A stretch of DNA of 64,000 nucleotides from Sediminibacterium sp. KACHI17 (lineage in GTDB: Bacteria; Bacteroidota; Bacteroidia; Chitinophagales; Chitinophagaceae). Below, piece by piece: positions 33,649 to 43,081 of the stretch. The notes beneath the pieces are model-generated. The model had not been told where the DNA came from. It made no database searches and saw only the letters and a list, made by a program, of their open reading frames with translations. A program made the position numbers and the translations under genes. Positions within the stretch are counted from its first letter, which is position 1, and the number at the start of each line of letters is the position of its first letter. The stretch spans positions 1,302,001-1,366,000 of the forward strand of contig NZ_AP029612.1 of the NCBI RefSeq assembly GCF_040362915.1. Direction: 5' to 3'.

Positions 33649-34971
33649 TTACTCCCAAATCTCACCTTTACCTTCCAACCACTCTTTCACTGCTTCTGTG
33701 GTCACAGATTTTGGTCTTTCAATGGGCAGACCCAATGCTCTGTCCCAACATAAGCTAGCCAATACACCTAAAGCTCTGCTCACTGCGAATAATACAGTGT
33801 AGAATTCATATTCCACCAATCCATAATGAACCAATAGTGCACCACTGTGTGCATCTACATTCGGCCATGGATTTTTTACTTTCCCTAATGACTCAAGAAT
33901 TGGAGGTACTGTTTCATATACTTTCCATACTGTATTCACCAGTTTATCATCCGGCATGTGTTTTTTGCCGAACTCCATTTGTGCAGTGAATCGAGGATCT
34001 GTTTTACGCAATACCGCGTGACCATAACCCGGAACTACTTTACCTCCAGCCAATGTTTTCTGCACATAATCAGCGATCTGCTCTTTGGTAGGATCATCTG
34101 TTCCCAGTTGTTCCTGCATTTCAAAGATCCATTTGATCACTTCCTGATTGGCCAAACCATGCAAAGGACCTGCTAGTCCATTCATACCTGCTGCATAACT
34201 CAAATAAGGATCACTGAGTGCTGAACCTACCAGGTGAGTTGTGTGTGCGGATACGTTACCACCTTCATGATCTGCATGGATGGTCATGTACAAACGCATC
34301 AATTCCTTGAAACTTTCATTCTCATAACCCATCATGTGCGCAAGGTTACCCGCCCAATCCAATAATCCATTTGGATGGATATGATCATTGTTCTTGTATT
34401 TGCGACGATAGATATAAGCTGCGATTCGAGGTAAACGAGCGATCAGATCCATGGCATCATCATAGATCGGATTCCAGTATTCTTTTTTATTGATGCCCTT
34501 TGCATACTCTTTAGCAAAATTACTTTCAGTTTGCAGTGCCATCACTCCCGTTACGAACATGGTCATCGGATGTGTATTGATGGGCAATGCATCAATGGTC
34601 TGAAATACGTGATTCGGAACATGACTTCTTCTTTGCCATACACTGGTAATGTGATTGGCATCTTCTTCTGTTGGCAATTCTCCCACCAACATCAGGTAAA
34701 ACAATCCTTCCGGTAAAGGCTCTCCACCTCCCGGTGCTTTTGGAAGTTTTTCCTGTAATTCAGGGATAGAATAACCCCTGAAGCGGATACCTTCCTGAGC
34801 ATCCAGTAAACTTGTTTCAGTTACTAAGCCGGTAATACCTCTCATTCCCTGATAAGCCTGTGCAAGGGTTACTTCACCGATCTTTTTATTTCCGTGTGTT
34901 TTGAGGATGTCTTTTATCTCAGCATTTGCAGCATCTGCTTTTGCCTTGAAACGATCTTTAATAATTCCCAT
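33649..34971 (-). CDS. gltA: Citrate (Si)-synthase, eukaryote-type
   Basis: Condenses oxaloacetate and acetyl-CoA to citrate. The 440-residue protein strongly resembles mitochondrial citrate synthase rather than the usual Gram-negative hexameric type: GLVTETSLLDAQEGIRFRG, HADHEGGNVSAHTTHLVGSA, MNGLAGPLHGLANQEV (catalytic His), VPGYGHAVLRKTDPR (catalytic His) and PNVDAHSGALL (catalytic Asp). No NADH-binding N-terminal domain is seen. A promoter-like pair of boxes lies about 70 bases upstream. Confidence 0.93.
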   Translation of the reverse strand: MGIIKDRFKAKADAANAEIKDILKTHGNKKIGEVTLAQAYQGMRGITGLVTETSLLDAQEGIRFRGYSIPELQEKLPKAPGGGEPLPEGLFYLMLVGELPTEEDANHITSVWQRRSHVPNHVFQTIDALPINTHPMTMFVTGVMALQTESNFAKEYAKGINKKEYWNPIYDDAMDLIARLPRIAAYIYRRKYKNNDHIHPNGLLDWAGNLAHMMGYENESFKELMRLYMTIHADHEGGNVSAHTTHLVGSALSDPYLSYAAGMNGLAGPLHGLANQEVIKWIFEMQEQLGTDDPTKEQIADYVQKTLAGGKVVPGYGHAVLRKTDPRFTAQMEFGKKHMPDDKLVNTVWKVYETVPPILESLGKVKNPWPNVDAHSGALLVHYGLVEYEFYTVLFAVSRALGVLASLCWDRALGLPIERPKSVTTEAVKEWLEGKGEIWE

Positions 34972-35043
34972 TTCGTAAAATTTTAGCTATGGCAAACGTT
35001 ATAAAAATGATTAAATGTCTTGTTAGATTGCGTCTGGGAGCGC

Positions 35044-35076
35044 TAAAGGTAAAACAAGTTGCTATGCTCAACAAAA
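35044..35076 (-). promoter_or_regulatory. Promoter of the citrate synthase gene
   Basis: On the minus strand TTTTG (complement of 35072-35076) is followed after about 20 bases by TACCTTTA (complement of 35044-35051), close to the Bacteroidota TTTG-N19-TAnnTTTG pattern. The start codon is about 73 bases downstream. Confidence 0.5.
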
Positions 35077-35111
35077 CTTATGCCGTGAAGGTTGTGTAAA
35101 CTCCGTTAAAA

Positions 35112-36203
35112 TCATTTCGGCGCCTTACGGTAAAGGAATATTACCACAAAAATGAAGATCAGATTGGGGATCCATGCTGCCAATAAAGGGGGAAGATCCC
35201 CTTTGGTAGAAAAAATGGTGGAGAACCTGTCTGTCAGGATGAATAATGCCGCTGTTACAAAGCCAACCGCCAAGTGCACCCCACTACCTCCCCTTACTTT
35301 TCTTCCGGCTACAATGGCACCGATCAGGGTTAGTAATAAAACAGTGATACAAGTGGCATCTCTTCTGTAACGCTCTACTTTTAATCCGTTCAACCCTTCT
35401 GAACCACGCAATTCTTCCAGTTCAATGAATCTGTCGAGCTCAGGTGTGGTCAATTTATCTTTTGTATACTTATCCCTGCTTAGATCCAAAGGTTTGAAAT
35501 TGAAGTCCATGATCTTTTCCGGAATCATTGAGATATCCTCTTTCAGGTCATACACTTTCCTGAACAATACAGATTCCAATTTCCATTTACGGGTAGCCGT
35601 ATCCCAAATGATCTGATCTGCCCGCGTATTCTCAGTCACTTTATTGTTCTTCATCCGAAAGGAAAAGAATGGTCCTCCTCTTTTCGTTAGTGTGTCATAA
35701 GCATAAATACCTGCATATGTAAAGGAATCAATCCGTAAATAGATATGACTACTGGTACTTACCAACGCATTATACGTATTGTTCTTATCGATATAATTCG
35801 CTTCAAAACTACCCCTGATCTGATTGGCCTTGGGAACCACGTATTGATTGGCAAACCACAAAACACCTGCGAGAAGGAGACCGCCAACCCAATAAGGTCT
35901 TAACCATCTGCTATAACTGGTACCACTGGCCAGAATAGCAATGATCTCACTTCTGTTCGCCATCTTGGAAGTGAAAAAAATCACGGCAATAAAAACAAAC
36001 AATGGTAATAGTAAGGCAATGATATGCGGAATGAACCCGTAATAATATTCGGTGATGATCTGCTGAACACTTAAACCAGAACGTACGAAATCATCGGTCT
36101 TTTCACTCACATCTACCACTACGGCTATGACCGCGAACAGAAAGATGGAAAAAAAGAAAGTGGTCAAGAACTTCCGTAATATGTACCAGTCGAGTTTCTT
36201 CAT
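35112..36203 (-). CDS. LptF/LptG-family lipopolysaccharide export permease
   Basis: A 363-residue inner-membrane permease of the YjgP/YjgQ family, which moves lipopolysaccharide out of the inner membrane with LptBC. Start ATG 36203 (MKKLDWYILRKFL). Membrane helices around LTTFFFSIFLFAVIAVVVDV, IIALLLPLFVFIAVIFFTS, LRPYWVGGLLLAGVLWF and three at the C-terminus; a periplasmic beta-jellyroll in the middle. Which of F or G cannot be told from the sequence alone. The minus-strand neighbour is tgt. Confidence 0.9.
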   Translation of the reverse strand: MKKLDWYILRKFLTTFFFSIFLFAVIAVVVDVSEKTDDFVRSGLSVQQIITEYYYGFIPHIIALLLPLFVFIAVIFFTSKMANRSEIIAILASGTSYSRWLRPYWVGGLLLAGVLWFANQYVVPKANQIRGSFEANYIDKNNTYNALVSTSSHIYLRIDSFTYAGIYAYDTLTKRGGPFFSFRMKNNKVTENTRADQIIWDTATRKWKLESVLFRKVYDLKEDISMIPEKIMDFNFKPLDLSRDKYTKDKLTTPELDRFIELEELRGSEGLNGLKVERYRRDATCITVLLLTLIGAIVAGRKVRGGSGVHLAVGFVTAALFILTDRFSTIFSTKGDLPPLLAAWIPNLIFIFVVIFLYRKAPK

Positions 36204-36277
36204 ATAGATCAAACAAAGATAACGACTCGATAGAAGCAGCAATCGTTACATGAGGTTATCAGATCATTTATACCCGA

Positions 36278-37417
36278 TTACAGTCTTTTTTTAACTTTTT
36301 CCACCATCTCTTTTTTCCAAGAGCTGAAATCACCGGCTACTATATGTTTCCGTGCCTCACCTACCAGCCAGAGATAAAAAGAAAGGTTTTGAATACTCGC
36401 CAGTTGCATGCCTAAGATCTCTTCTGCAACAAATAAATGCCTGAGATAAGCCTTACTATAAAACTGACTCATTTCATTCGGCAGCCCGGGATCGATCGCT
36501 GAAAAATCACTGGCCCATTTTTTATTTTTGATATTGATCACCCCTTCTGTTGTAAAGATCATCCCATTTCTTCCATTACGTGTGGGCATCACACAATCAA
36601 ACATATCAATACCCCTGTCTATCCCTTCCAGAATATTCCAGGGTGTTCCTACTCCCATTAGATAACGAGGTTTATCGATGGGCAGGTACTCCGTGCAGAG
36701 CTCTGTAAATTCATACATCATTTCTTCGGGCTCACCAACACTCAGACCACCAATGGCATTGCCTACAGCATTTTTTGATGCAATATATTCACACGATGCT
36801 TTCCTGAGATCTTTATAAGTGCTTCCCTGTACAATTGGAAACAGGTTCTGCGTATACCCATATTTATCAGGTGTTTCAGCCAATCTGGCAAAACAACGAT
36901 CTAACCAGCGATGCGTTAGTTCCATGCTTTTTAATGCATAGCCATATTCACTGGGATAAGGTGGACATTCATCAAATGCCATGATGATATCTGCACCGAT
37001 GCTGCGCTGAATATCCATGACTGATTCAGGCGTAAATAAATGCCTGCTGCCATCAATATGAGATTGAAACATCACACCTTCCTCTTTGATCTTACGGTTT
37101 GCGGCCAAAGAGAAAACCTGATAACCACCACTATCGGTAAGAATAGGTCTATCCCAACCATTGAAACGATGCAATCCGCCCGCCGCTTCCAGGACCTCGG
37201 TACCCGGACGCAGATAAAGATGATAGGTATTTCCTAAGATGATCTGTGCAGAAACATCTTGTTTCAGTTGCTGCTGGGTAACTGCTTTCACCGTTCCCAC
37301 AGTACCAACCGGCATAAAAATAGGCGTCATGATCTCCCCATGATCGGTGGTGATCTTACCCGCACGAGCCCTGCTGTTCTCTGCCGTAACCTGTAAATCA
37401 AATGTCAGTGCAGCCAT
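36278..37417 (-). CDS. tgt: Queuine/preQ1 tRNA-guanine ribosyltransferase
   Basis: Exchanges guanine-34 of GUN-anticodon tRNAs for preQ1. The 379-residue protein starts at ATG 37417 (MAALTFDLQ). Active-site motifs: LTDSGGYQVFSL, IIMAFDECPPYP, GGLSVGEPEEMM, MFDCVMPTRNGRNG. The zinc site normally reads CxCxxC before YLHHL; here the three cysteines are replaced (IDPGLPNEMSQFYSKAYLRHL, with only His kept). Either the lineage manages without the zinc or a replacement ligand is used. Divergent from the glycosyltransferase, with a repeat array between. Confidence 0.93.
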   Translation of the reverse strand: MAALTFDLQVTAENSRARAGKITTDHGEIMTPIFMPVGTVGTVKAVTQQQLKQDVSAQIILGNTYHLYLRPGTEVLEAAGGLHRFNGWDRPILTDSGGYQVFSLAANRKIKEEGVMFQSHIDGSRHLFTPESVMDIQRSIGADIIMAFDECPPYPSEYGYALKSMELTHRWLDRCFARLAETPDKYGYTQNLFPIVQGSTYKDLRKASCEYIASKNAVGNAIGGLSVGEPEEMMYEFTELCTEYLPIDKPRYLMGVGTPWNILEGIDRGIDMFDCVMPTRNGRNGMIFTTEGVINIKNKKWASDFSAIDPGLPNEMSQFYSKAYLRHLFVAEEILGMQLASIQNLSFYLWLVGEARKHIVAGDFSSWKKEMVEKVKKRL

Positions 37418-37450
37418 TCGGCAAAAATACAGAAACAATGTCTGATGTTT

Positions 37451-37516
37451 GATGTCAGATCTCAGATGGCAGATATAAAAACAATCATACAAATCTGACA
37501 TCTGCCATCTGAGATC
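37451..37516. repeat. Inverted word-array D (TCAGAT words), two alternative stems
   Basis: GATCTCAGATGGCAGAT (37458-37474) is an exact reverse complement of 37500-37516 (17 pairs). GATGTCAGAT (37451-37460) can instead pair with 37493-37502 (10 pairs). The words CAGAT/ATCTG repeat about three times on each side. It sits in the divergent gap between tgt and the glycosyltransferase, 35 bases from the tgt start. Confidence 0.85.
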
Positions 37517-37579
37517 CGATATCCTGAACATTGTTTTCCACATCTTCACAAGCCCATCAAACATAGACAGTTGAAGCAT

Positions 37580-37587
37580 TATTTTTG
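37580..37587 (+). promoter_or_regulatory. Candidate -7 box (TATTTTTG) almost at the start codon
   Basis: Exact TAnnTTTG. It ends only four bases before the glycosyltransferase ATG, which would mean a leaderless transcript if used. No clear -33 TTTG is seen. Confidence 0.35.
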
Positions 37588-37591
37588 CGGA

Positions 37592-38716
37592 ATGACGATA
37601 CCAACTCTGCTCTGGGATATATGTTTCTATGCATTCTGTGGCATTATTGCCATTCAGTTGTTTTATTATCTCTATTTTTTTCAGCGACTGGCTTTTTTTA
37701 AAGCACCTGACAGAACAACTATTATGGAGCATCCGGTATCAGTAGTGATCTGTGCAAGAGATGAGGCGCATAATCTGGTAAAAACATTGCCGGGTGTTTT
37801 GGTTCAACAATACCGCACCACGCATGAAGTTGTATTGGTGAACGACAATTCTACTGATGACACCAAGTATTTGGTAGATGAGTTTAAAAAGATGTTTAAA
37901 AACATCAACTACATTGAGCTGAGACAAGAAGCTAAAATGATCAGTGGCAAAAAGTTCCCCTTATCCATGGGGATCAAGAGTGCCAAACACGAAATTCTTT
38001 TATTGACAGATGCAGATTGTGTTCCGGCTTCTGAACATTGGATCCAGCGAATGCAGGAATGTTATAGCGAAAACACAGAGATCGTTTTGGGTTATGGTGC
38101 TTATCATAAAAAACCCGGACTACTCAATAAACTGATCCGATTCGAAACATTTCATACTGCTATTCAGTATCTCTCTTATGCACTTGCCGGCATTCCTTAT
38201 ATGGGTGTGGGAAGAAATTTAAGTTATAAGAAAGAAGTGTTCTTAAGAAACAAAGGATTCTCTTCTATCAATCAAATACCCAGCGGGGATGATGATCTGT
38301 TCATTAATCAGGTAGCCAGAAAAGACAATACATCGATCTGTGTTGACCAGGAAGCACATACACTGAGTGAACCGAAGACACGCTGGAGCGATTGGATGAC
38401 GCAGAAATATCGCCACTATACAACGAGTAACTATTACAAACCGAATCATAAGTTCTTACTGGCTTTATATTCTTTCTCTTTATTCTGGATCTATCCACTA
38501 CTAGCAGTATCGATCATCTTCTATAACTGGTGGATAGCATTGGCTGTATTCGGTGTTCGTTTTCTGATACAGGCCATTGTATTCTATAAGTCTATGAAGA
38601 AATTGAATGAAAAAGACCTTTGGCCCTGGTTCTTATTTTTTGATATCTGGATGTTCTTTTATTTCATCTTTACAGTTCCCGCTATATGGAAAGCACCCCG
38701 CAAAAACTGGGATTGA
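37592..38716 (+). CDS. Membrane-bound family 2 glycosyltransferase
   Basis: A 374-residue protein with one N-terminal membrane helix (WDICFYAFCGIIAIQLFYYL), a GT2 catalytic domain (PVSVVICARDEAHNLVKTL, VVLVNDNSTDDTKYL, LLLTDADCVPASEHW with the DxD-type Asp residues) and two or three C-terminal membrane helices. Substrate unknown; such enzymes act in surface polysaccharide or lipid glycosylation. Start ATG 37592. Its end overlaps rsmG by 31 bases in another frame, so the two are translationally coupled. Confidence 0.9.
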   Translation: MTIPTLLWDICFYAFCGIIAIQLFYYLYFFQRLAFFKAPDRTTIMEHPVSVVICARDEAHNLVKTLPGVLVQQYRTTHEVVLVNDNSTDDTKYLVDEFKKMFKNINYIELRQEAKMISGKKFPLSMGIKSAKHEILLLTDADCVPASEHWIQRMQECYSENTEIVLGYGAYHKKPGLLNKLIRFETFHTAIQYLSYALAGIPYMGVGRNLSYKKEVFLRNKGFSSINQIPSGDDDLFINQVARKDNTSICVDQEAHTLSEPKTRWSDWMTQKYRHYTTSNYYKPNHKFLLALYSFSLFWIYPLLAVSIIFYNWWIALAVFGVRFLIQAIVFYKSMKKLNEKDLWPWFLFFDIWMFFYFIFTVPAIWKAPRKNWD

Positions 38717-39330
38717 TCCTGAAATACTTCGACGATTTCACACCGCATCAAATCAAACAGTTTGAAGCGCTGGAAGAATTGTATAAAGAATGGAATGCCA
38801 AGATCAATGTCATCTCACGAAAAGATATTGATAGTATTTATTTACACCATGTACTGCATTCCTTAAGTATAGCTGCTATTGCAGATTTTCAGCCGGGTAC
38901 TGAAGTCATTGATATCGGCTGTGGCGGCGGTTTTCCGGGTGTTCCATTGGCTATCTTTTTTCCTGAAGTACAATTTCATTTGGTAGATAGTATCGCTAAA
39001 AAACTAAAAGTAGTAGAAGCCGTTGCTGAAGGCGCAGGCATCAAAAATATTACTACCCAACATACACGTGCAGAAGAGATCAAAAACAGAAAATTTGATT
39101 TTGCTGTTTCTCGTGCGGTTGCTCCATTGAAAGATCTCTGGCAATGGGCAGGACCTTTATTGAGAAAAGGCCATAAACAAGAAATGGCCAATGGATTGAT
39201 CTGCTTAAAAGGCGGAGATCTGGCACAAGAAATTTTTGAAAGCGGATTGAGACCTAAAATGATGCCGGTAGATAAGATCTTCCCGGAGGAATACTTTGAC
39301 GAGAAGTATATTTTGCATGTAGCTAAATAA
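38686..39330 (+). CDS. rsmG: 16S rRNA (guanine527-N7)-methyltransferase
   Basis: Methylates G527 of 16S rRNA using SAM. The 214-residue protein has the family's length. LYKEWNAKINVISRKD and LHHVLHSLSIAA mark the N-terminus, then VIDIGCGGGFPGVPLAI (SAM motif), LVDSIAKKLKVVEAV, DFAVSRAVAPLKDL and ICLKGGDLAQEI. It begins inside the glycosyltransferase gene. A small hairpin-like repeat follows the stop codon. Confidence 0.94.
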   Translation: MESTPQKLGLILKYFDDFTPHQIKQFEALEELYKEWNAKINVISRKDIDSIYLHHVLHSLSIAAIADFQPGTEVIDIGCGGGFPGVPLAIFFPEVQFHLVDSIAKKLKVVEAVAEGAGIKNITTQHTRAEEIKNRKFDFAVSRAVAPLKDLWQWAGPLLRKGHKQEMANGLICLKGGDLAQEIFESGLRPKMMPVDKIFPEEYFDEKYILHVAK

Positions 39331-39376
39331 AAGTTGCTACACAGTCATATTTCACCGCTAAAATATCAGGACGCAG

Positions 39377-39397
39377 AGATTTCGCTGAGAGAAATCT
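39377..39397. repeat. Short hairpin overlapping the antiporter stop codon
   Basis: AGATTTC (39377-39383) pairs with 39391-39397 around GCTGAGA. It lies between two convergent genes and covers the antiporter's stop codon. The surrounding CGCAGAGATTTCGCTGAGAGA looks word-like, so it may be a degenerate member of the array class; otherwise a weak terminator. Confidence 0.45.
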
Positions 39398-41621
39398 AAG
39401 GATGATACAATTGCTGTATCTTCTTTCTATTCCCTACGATCCAAACAATATCATCCCATTCCAATTGTGTGAATGATGAAGGATTCAGGATACGTTCTCC
39501 TTTTCTTTCAATACCTACTACCAATCCATTGGTTTTTTCACGGATACCTGATTCACGGATGGTCAATCCTTTCAAGCGTGTATGTTCATCTACAACGATC
39601 TTCTCCAATTCCACCAATTCTTTTTCACTATCGACTTCTTCCACATAAGGCACCATGATCTTTCCAAACTCCAGCATTTGCTGATCGGTTCCAATGACGC
39701 CAATATTATCAAAAGGAAATATTTTCTCTGTACGGGCAGGTGCAAACATCACTTTGTTTCCGCGTTCAATAAATGCCACATTGATTCCATAGCTCTCCCG
39801 CCACTGTAGTTCTTCCAGGGTTTTTCCGATAAAAGCTGCGTGTGGACTGATCTTGTAATGGGTCAAGTGGGCATCCCAGGGGGAAAGATGACTTTGTGTT
39901 TTATTTTGCTCCAATAATTCTCGTTCATGCAGATTTTGTAAGAAACGATCTTCCAGTCGCTGATAAAATTTCTGTAAGCGCTGGCGAAATACAACACCGA
40001 TCACCAACATAGCCACCAATGTGCCACCCACAGCAATCCAAAAGCTAAAGAGTTGACGAAGCATAAAACCAACCAATAATACAGCAATGGCATTTCTAGC
40101 GATCTCTAACATCACCAATGGACCATGACTATATTTTCTGTCTAACCATAAAGCTGCATAAGCACTCTTGTTCATTTTCTTCACTGTCAACGCCCAAATA
40201 AAAGGAGCCATCACAATTAATCCGATAGAAGCCGCTATGATCTTGGCTGTTAGCGCATCTGTAATAGACTTTTGTAAAAAGGGCTCAACAAAATAGGCTA
40301 CCAATAAACTCAGCGCGATCATAATGACCCCATTGAGAATAATGATCTGAATATAAAAATGCAATAATCTTTTCCAGTTGCTTTCACTTTCGATGATCTG
40401 GGAACTACTACTGTATTTTTCAAGACCTGTGATCCATTTTTGAGGCAATACTTTTAAAAGAAACTGATAAAGCGGTTCTGCCAGTTTGATCATGTAAGGA
40501 GTAGTAAATGTAGTGATCACAGAAACCCCAACAGCGATGGGATACAAATAAGAACTGGTCACTTCCAAAGACACTCCTAAAGTTGCAATAATAAAAGAGA
40601 ATTCGCCGATCTGTGACATACTGGTACCGGCTTGTACTGCTTGCTTTAAAGGTCTGCCTGCTAACAGTGCTCCACTGGCTACAAAAATGGTCTTTCCTAA
40701 AATAACAGAAAGGGTAAGGATCAAAACCGGAATTGCATACGTTACTAATATCTGCGGATCGATCAACATCCCTACGGATACAAAAAAGATCGCACCAAAA
40801 AGATCTTTTACTGAAGTGATGAGGTGTTCAATTTTATGTGCCTGTGTTGTTTCAGCCAAAATAGATCCCATGATAAAAGCTCCAAGTGCAGCGGAGAAAC
40901 CCACCTGATCGGCCAACACCACCATTCCTAAACACAATGCAAGCGATAACACCAATAAAGTTTCACTATTTAAAAAGCGACTAACTTTTTTAAAGAAAGT
41001 TGGCAATAAAAAAATACCCATCACAAACCATAAACAGAGGAAGAAAAAAAGTTTACCGATCGATAAGAACATTTGCGTTCCTTCAAATTGCTGGCTCACA
41101 GCAACTGTAGACAATAACACCATCAATAAGATGGCTACAAGATCTTCAATGACCAGTACGCCGATCACCAGTCCACTGAACTGTTTTGTTTTCAAACCCA
41201 ATTCATCAAATGCCCTGAAGATGATCGTTGTAGAAGATATGGCGATGATGCCTCCTAAGAACATACTATCCATATTTGACCAGCCCAGTAACTGTCCCAT
41301 ACCATAACCCAGCATCATCATGAAGGATAATTCCGTGATACCCGTGATGGCTGCAGAGCCTCCCACTTTGACCAGCTTTTTAAAACTGAATTCGAGTCCT
41401 AATGCGAACAATAAAAAAACTACACCAATCTCAGCCCATATCTTAATGCCTTCAACATCACCGATAGTAGGAAACAATTTGAAGTTGGGACCAACGAGTA
41501 ATCCTGCAATGATGTATCCCAGTACTACAGGTTGCTTGAGCTTTTTAAAGAAAATGGTAATAATGCCTGCAGCACCAAGTATCAGTGCCAAGTCTTTGAT
41601 CAAAACTGGTAAGTGCGCCAT
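39396..41621 (-). CDS. CPA2-family monovalent cation:proton antiporter with TrkA-C domains
   Basis: A 741-residue inner-membrane protein. About twelve membrane helices carry the Na/H exchanger fold (PVVLGYIIAGLLVGPNF, VVFLLFALGLEFSF, LVIGVLVIEDLVAILL, ALGAFIMGSILAET), followed by a second hydrophobic block and two regulatory TrkA-C (RCK-C) domains (KISPHAAFIGKTLEELQWRE; IVVDEHTRLKGLTIRESG). KefC/YbaL relatives exchange K or Na for protons. Start ATG 41621 (MAHLPVLIKDLALIL); 39 upstream residues do not match. There is no TrkA-N nucleotide-binding domain. Confidence 0.92.
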   Translation of the reverse strand: MAHLPVLIKDLALILGAAGIITIFFKKLKQPVVLGYIIAGLLVGPNFKLFPTIGDVEGIKIWAEIGVVFLLFALGLEFSFKKLVKVGGSAAITGITELSFMMMLGYGMGQLLGWSNMDSMFLGGIIAISSTTIIFRAFDELGLKTKQFSGLVIGVLVIEDLVAILLMVLLSTVAVSQQFEGTQMFLSIGKLFFFLCLWFVMGIFLLPTFFKKVSRFLNSETLLVLSLALCLGMVVLADQVGFSAALGAFIMGSILAETTQAHKIEHLITSVKDLFGAIFFVSVGMLIDPQILVTYAIPVLILTLSVILGKTIFVASGALLAGRPLKQAVQAGTSMSQIGEFSFIIATLGVSLEVTSSYLYPIAVGVSVITTFTTPYMIKLAEPLYQFLLKVLPQKWITGLEKYSSSSQIIESESNWKRLLHFYIQIIILNGVIMIALSLLVAYFVEPFLQKSITDALTAKIIAASIGLIVMAPFIWALTVKKMNKSAYAALWLDRKYSHGPLVMLEIARNAIAVLLVGFMLRQLFSFWIAVGGTLVAMLVIGVVFRQRLQKFYQRLEDRFLQNLHERELLEQNKTQSHLSPWDAHLTHYKISPHAAFIGKTLEELQWRESYGINVAFIERGNKVMFAPARTEKIFPFDNIGVIGTDQQMLEFGKIMVPYVEEVDSEKELVELEKIVVDEHTRLKGLTIRESGIREKTNGLVVGIERKGERILNPSSFTQLEWDDIVWIVGNRKKIQQLYHP

Positions 41622-41692
41622 AATCCTCTCTTTTTGTTGAACAATCTTGCTGCTATCGAATGGCGAGAATATACAAAAAAATCGGCAACTAT

Positions 41693-42157
41693 TTATGAAT
41701 TGAGTAAACGTTCCAATACATAATGTACAGCCGGACAAAAAGTGGAATTTTTTAGGGTAATAGCAGGACGTTTGATCAATACATCTTCATCCGTATAAGG
41801 AAATCTTTTGCAATCAGAGGGGCGGTCTTCATAGATGCTACAATAGTTATCAGCACCTAAAAAAGGACAAGGTTTTGTTTTTGTGACATAGTCACCATCG
41901 GTATCCAGGTCTAAATAAGTATCAATGAATACACTTTCTTTTAACCGAAGTGTTTTGCTGATGCGTTTGATATCAGGAGTTTTGAAACGCGGGGAATAAT
42001 TTTTACAGCAATTCGCACAAGTCAGGCAATCGATCTTTTCAAAAGCTTCTTCATGTAAATCGGGAAGTACTTTCAACACTTTATTCTTATCAGCTCGCTG
42101 TAAGAACTGTTTGTATTGTTTTTGATGATCCGCACTTAATTTTTCCCAAGGTTCCAT
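41693..42157 (-). CDS. YkgJ-family cysteine-cluster protein
   Basis: A 154-residue cytoplasmic protein of the Fe-S/Zn-binding CxxCxxCC family. The cysteines are C44, C47, C50 and C51 (CLTCANCCKNY), followed by KPCPFLGADNYCSIYEDRPSDC, which supplies the remaining four. The function of the family is unknown; it may hold a metal cluster. It lies 71 bases upstream of the antiporter gene on the same strand. Confidence 0.88.
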   Translation of the reverse strand: MEPWEKLSADHQKQYKQFLQRADKNKVLKVLPDLHEEAFEKIDCLTCANCCKNYSPRFKTPDIKRISKTLRLKESVFIDTYLDLDTDGDYVTKTKPCPFLGADNYCSIYEDRPSDCKRFPYTDEDVLIKRPAITLKNSTFCPAVHYVLERLLNS

Positions 42158-42193
42158 GTAATGATTTGATCAAAGTTAATCAGATCTATGTGT

Positions 42194-42988
42194 TTATAAG
42201 AAGATGATGAAAACCAACATGGCTATCATTAAAACAGTAAACCAAAAGATCATTCCCAAAATATTGGCAACAACAACCATGAACATATCTCCAAAACCTT
42301 TCAATTTCAAAAAGCCTTTGTATGCATAACAGGTATAGACCATTTGAATGAGGATATTCGCGAGGGATATCCATAGCATATTTTCAGGGGGCAAAATAGC
42401 CATCAGTGGCAACAAACAAATGCTGCTGACCAAAGATAAAAGACAGGTCAGCATGAGATAGGCCACCAAATGTTCTGCGTAATTCTGTCCTTTCCCTTTA
42501 AATACCAACCAAAAAGCCAGGGCCATCAAGGGTGCAGTGATAAAAACAACGACATTCATTTTTTTCTCTACCAGCTGACTTAGCCTTTCTTGCTTTTCAG
42601 CCATAGAGATCATCAGTGCTTTTTTCTTTTGTGTATTGGCGGAGGCGATCTGTTCTTTATAAATGGACTCTGCGCCTCTCATCGGATGAAAAACAGAGCT
42701 CATGAACACTGTAACACCTAATACCAGTAGTAAAAGGGTAAATGGATTGAAGTATTTCTTTCTTTTTCCTTCGATGATATATTCCCTCAAGACGGTCGAC
42801 GGTCTTATTGCCAGGTCTCTTAATAAAACCAGGGCTCCTTTATCAGTATGCGTAAATGCATGCAAAAATTCATGTATCAGGTGTTTTACATTGAATCTAT
42901 GGATGGCAGTGGACTGACCGCAATTCGGGCAATGTTTAAAAGCCGGGTCTAATGGGGACGCACAGTTGGAACAATTCGAGGCGCTCAT
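42194..42988 (-). CDS. DUF3667 zinc-ribbon membrane protein
   Basis: A 264-residue protein. The N-terminal zinc ribbon CSNCASPLDPAFKHCPNCG is followed by IHRFNVKHLIHEFLHAFTHT and five or so hydrophobic helices (PFTLLLLVLGVTVFMSS, VVFITAPLMALAFWLVF, LTCLLSLVSSICLL). DUF3667 is a Bacteroidota family of unknown function. Lies upstream of the YkgJ gene and divergent from gcvP. Confidence 0.85.
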   Translation of the reverse strand: MSASNCSNCASPLDPAFKHCPNCGQSTAIHRFNVKHLIHEFLHAFTHTDKGALVLLRDLAIRPSTVLREYIIEGKRKKYFNPFTLLLLVLGVTVFMSSVFHPMRGAESIYKEQIASANTQKKKALMISMAEKQERLSQLVEKKMNVVVFITAPLMALAFWLVFKGKGQNYAEHLVAYLMLTCLLSLVSSICLLPLMAILPPENMLWISLANILIQMVYTCYAYKGFLKLKGFGDMFMVVVANILGMIFWFTVLMIAMLVFIIFL

Positions 42989-43081
42989 GTGTTACATTAT
43001 AAAATTAAATATATTTAATTTATTGGATTCACAGCTTATCAACCGGATAAACAAAAGATCAATTTTCACGTTTGGTAGACT

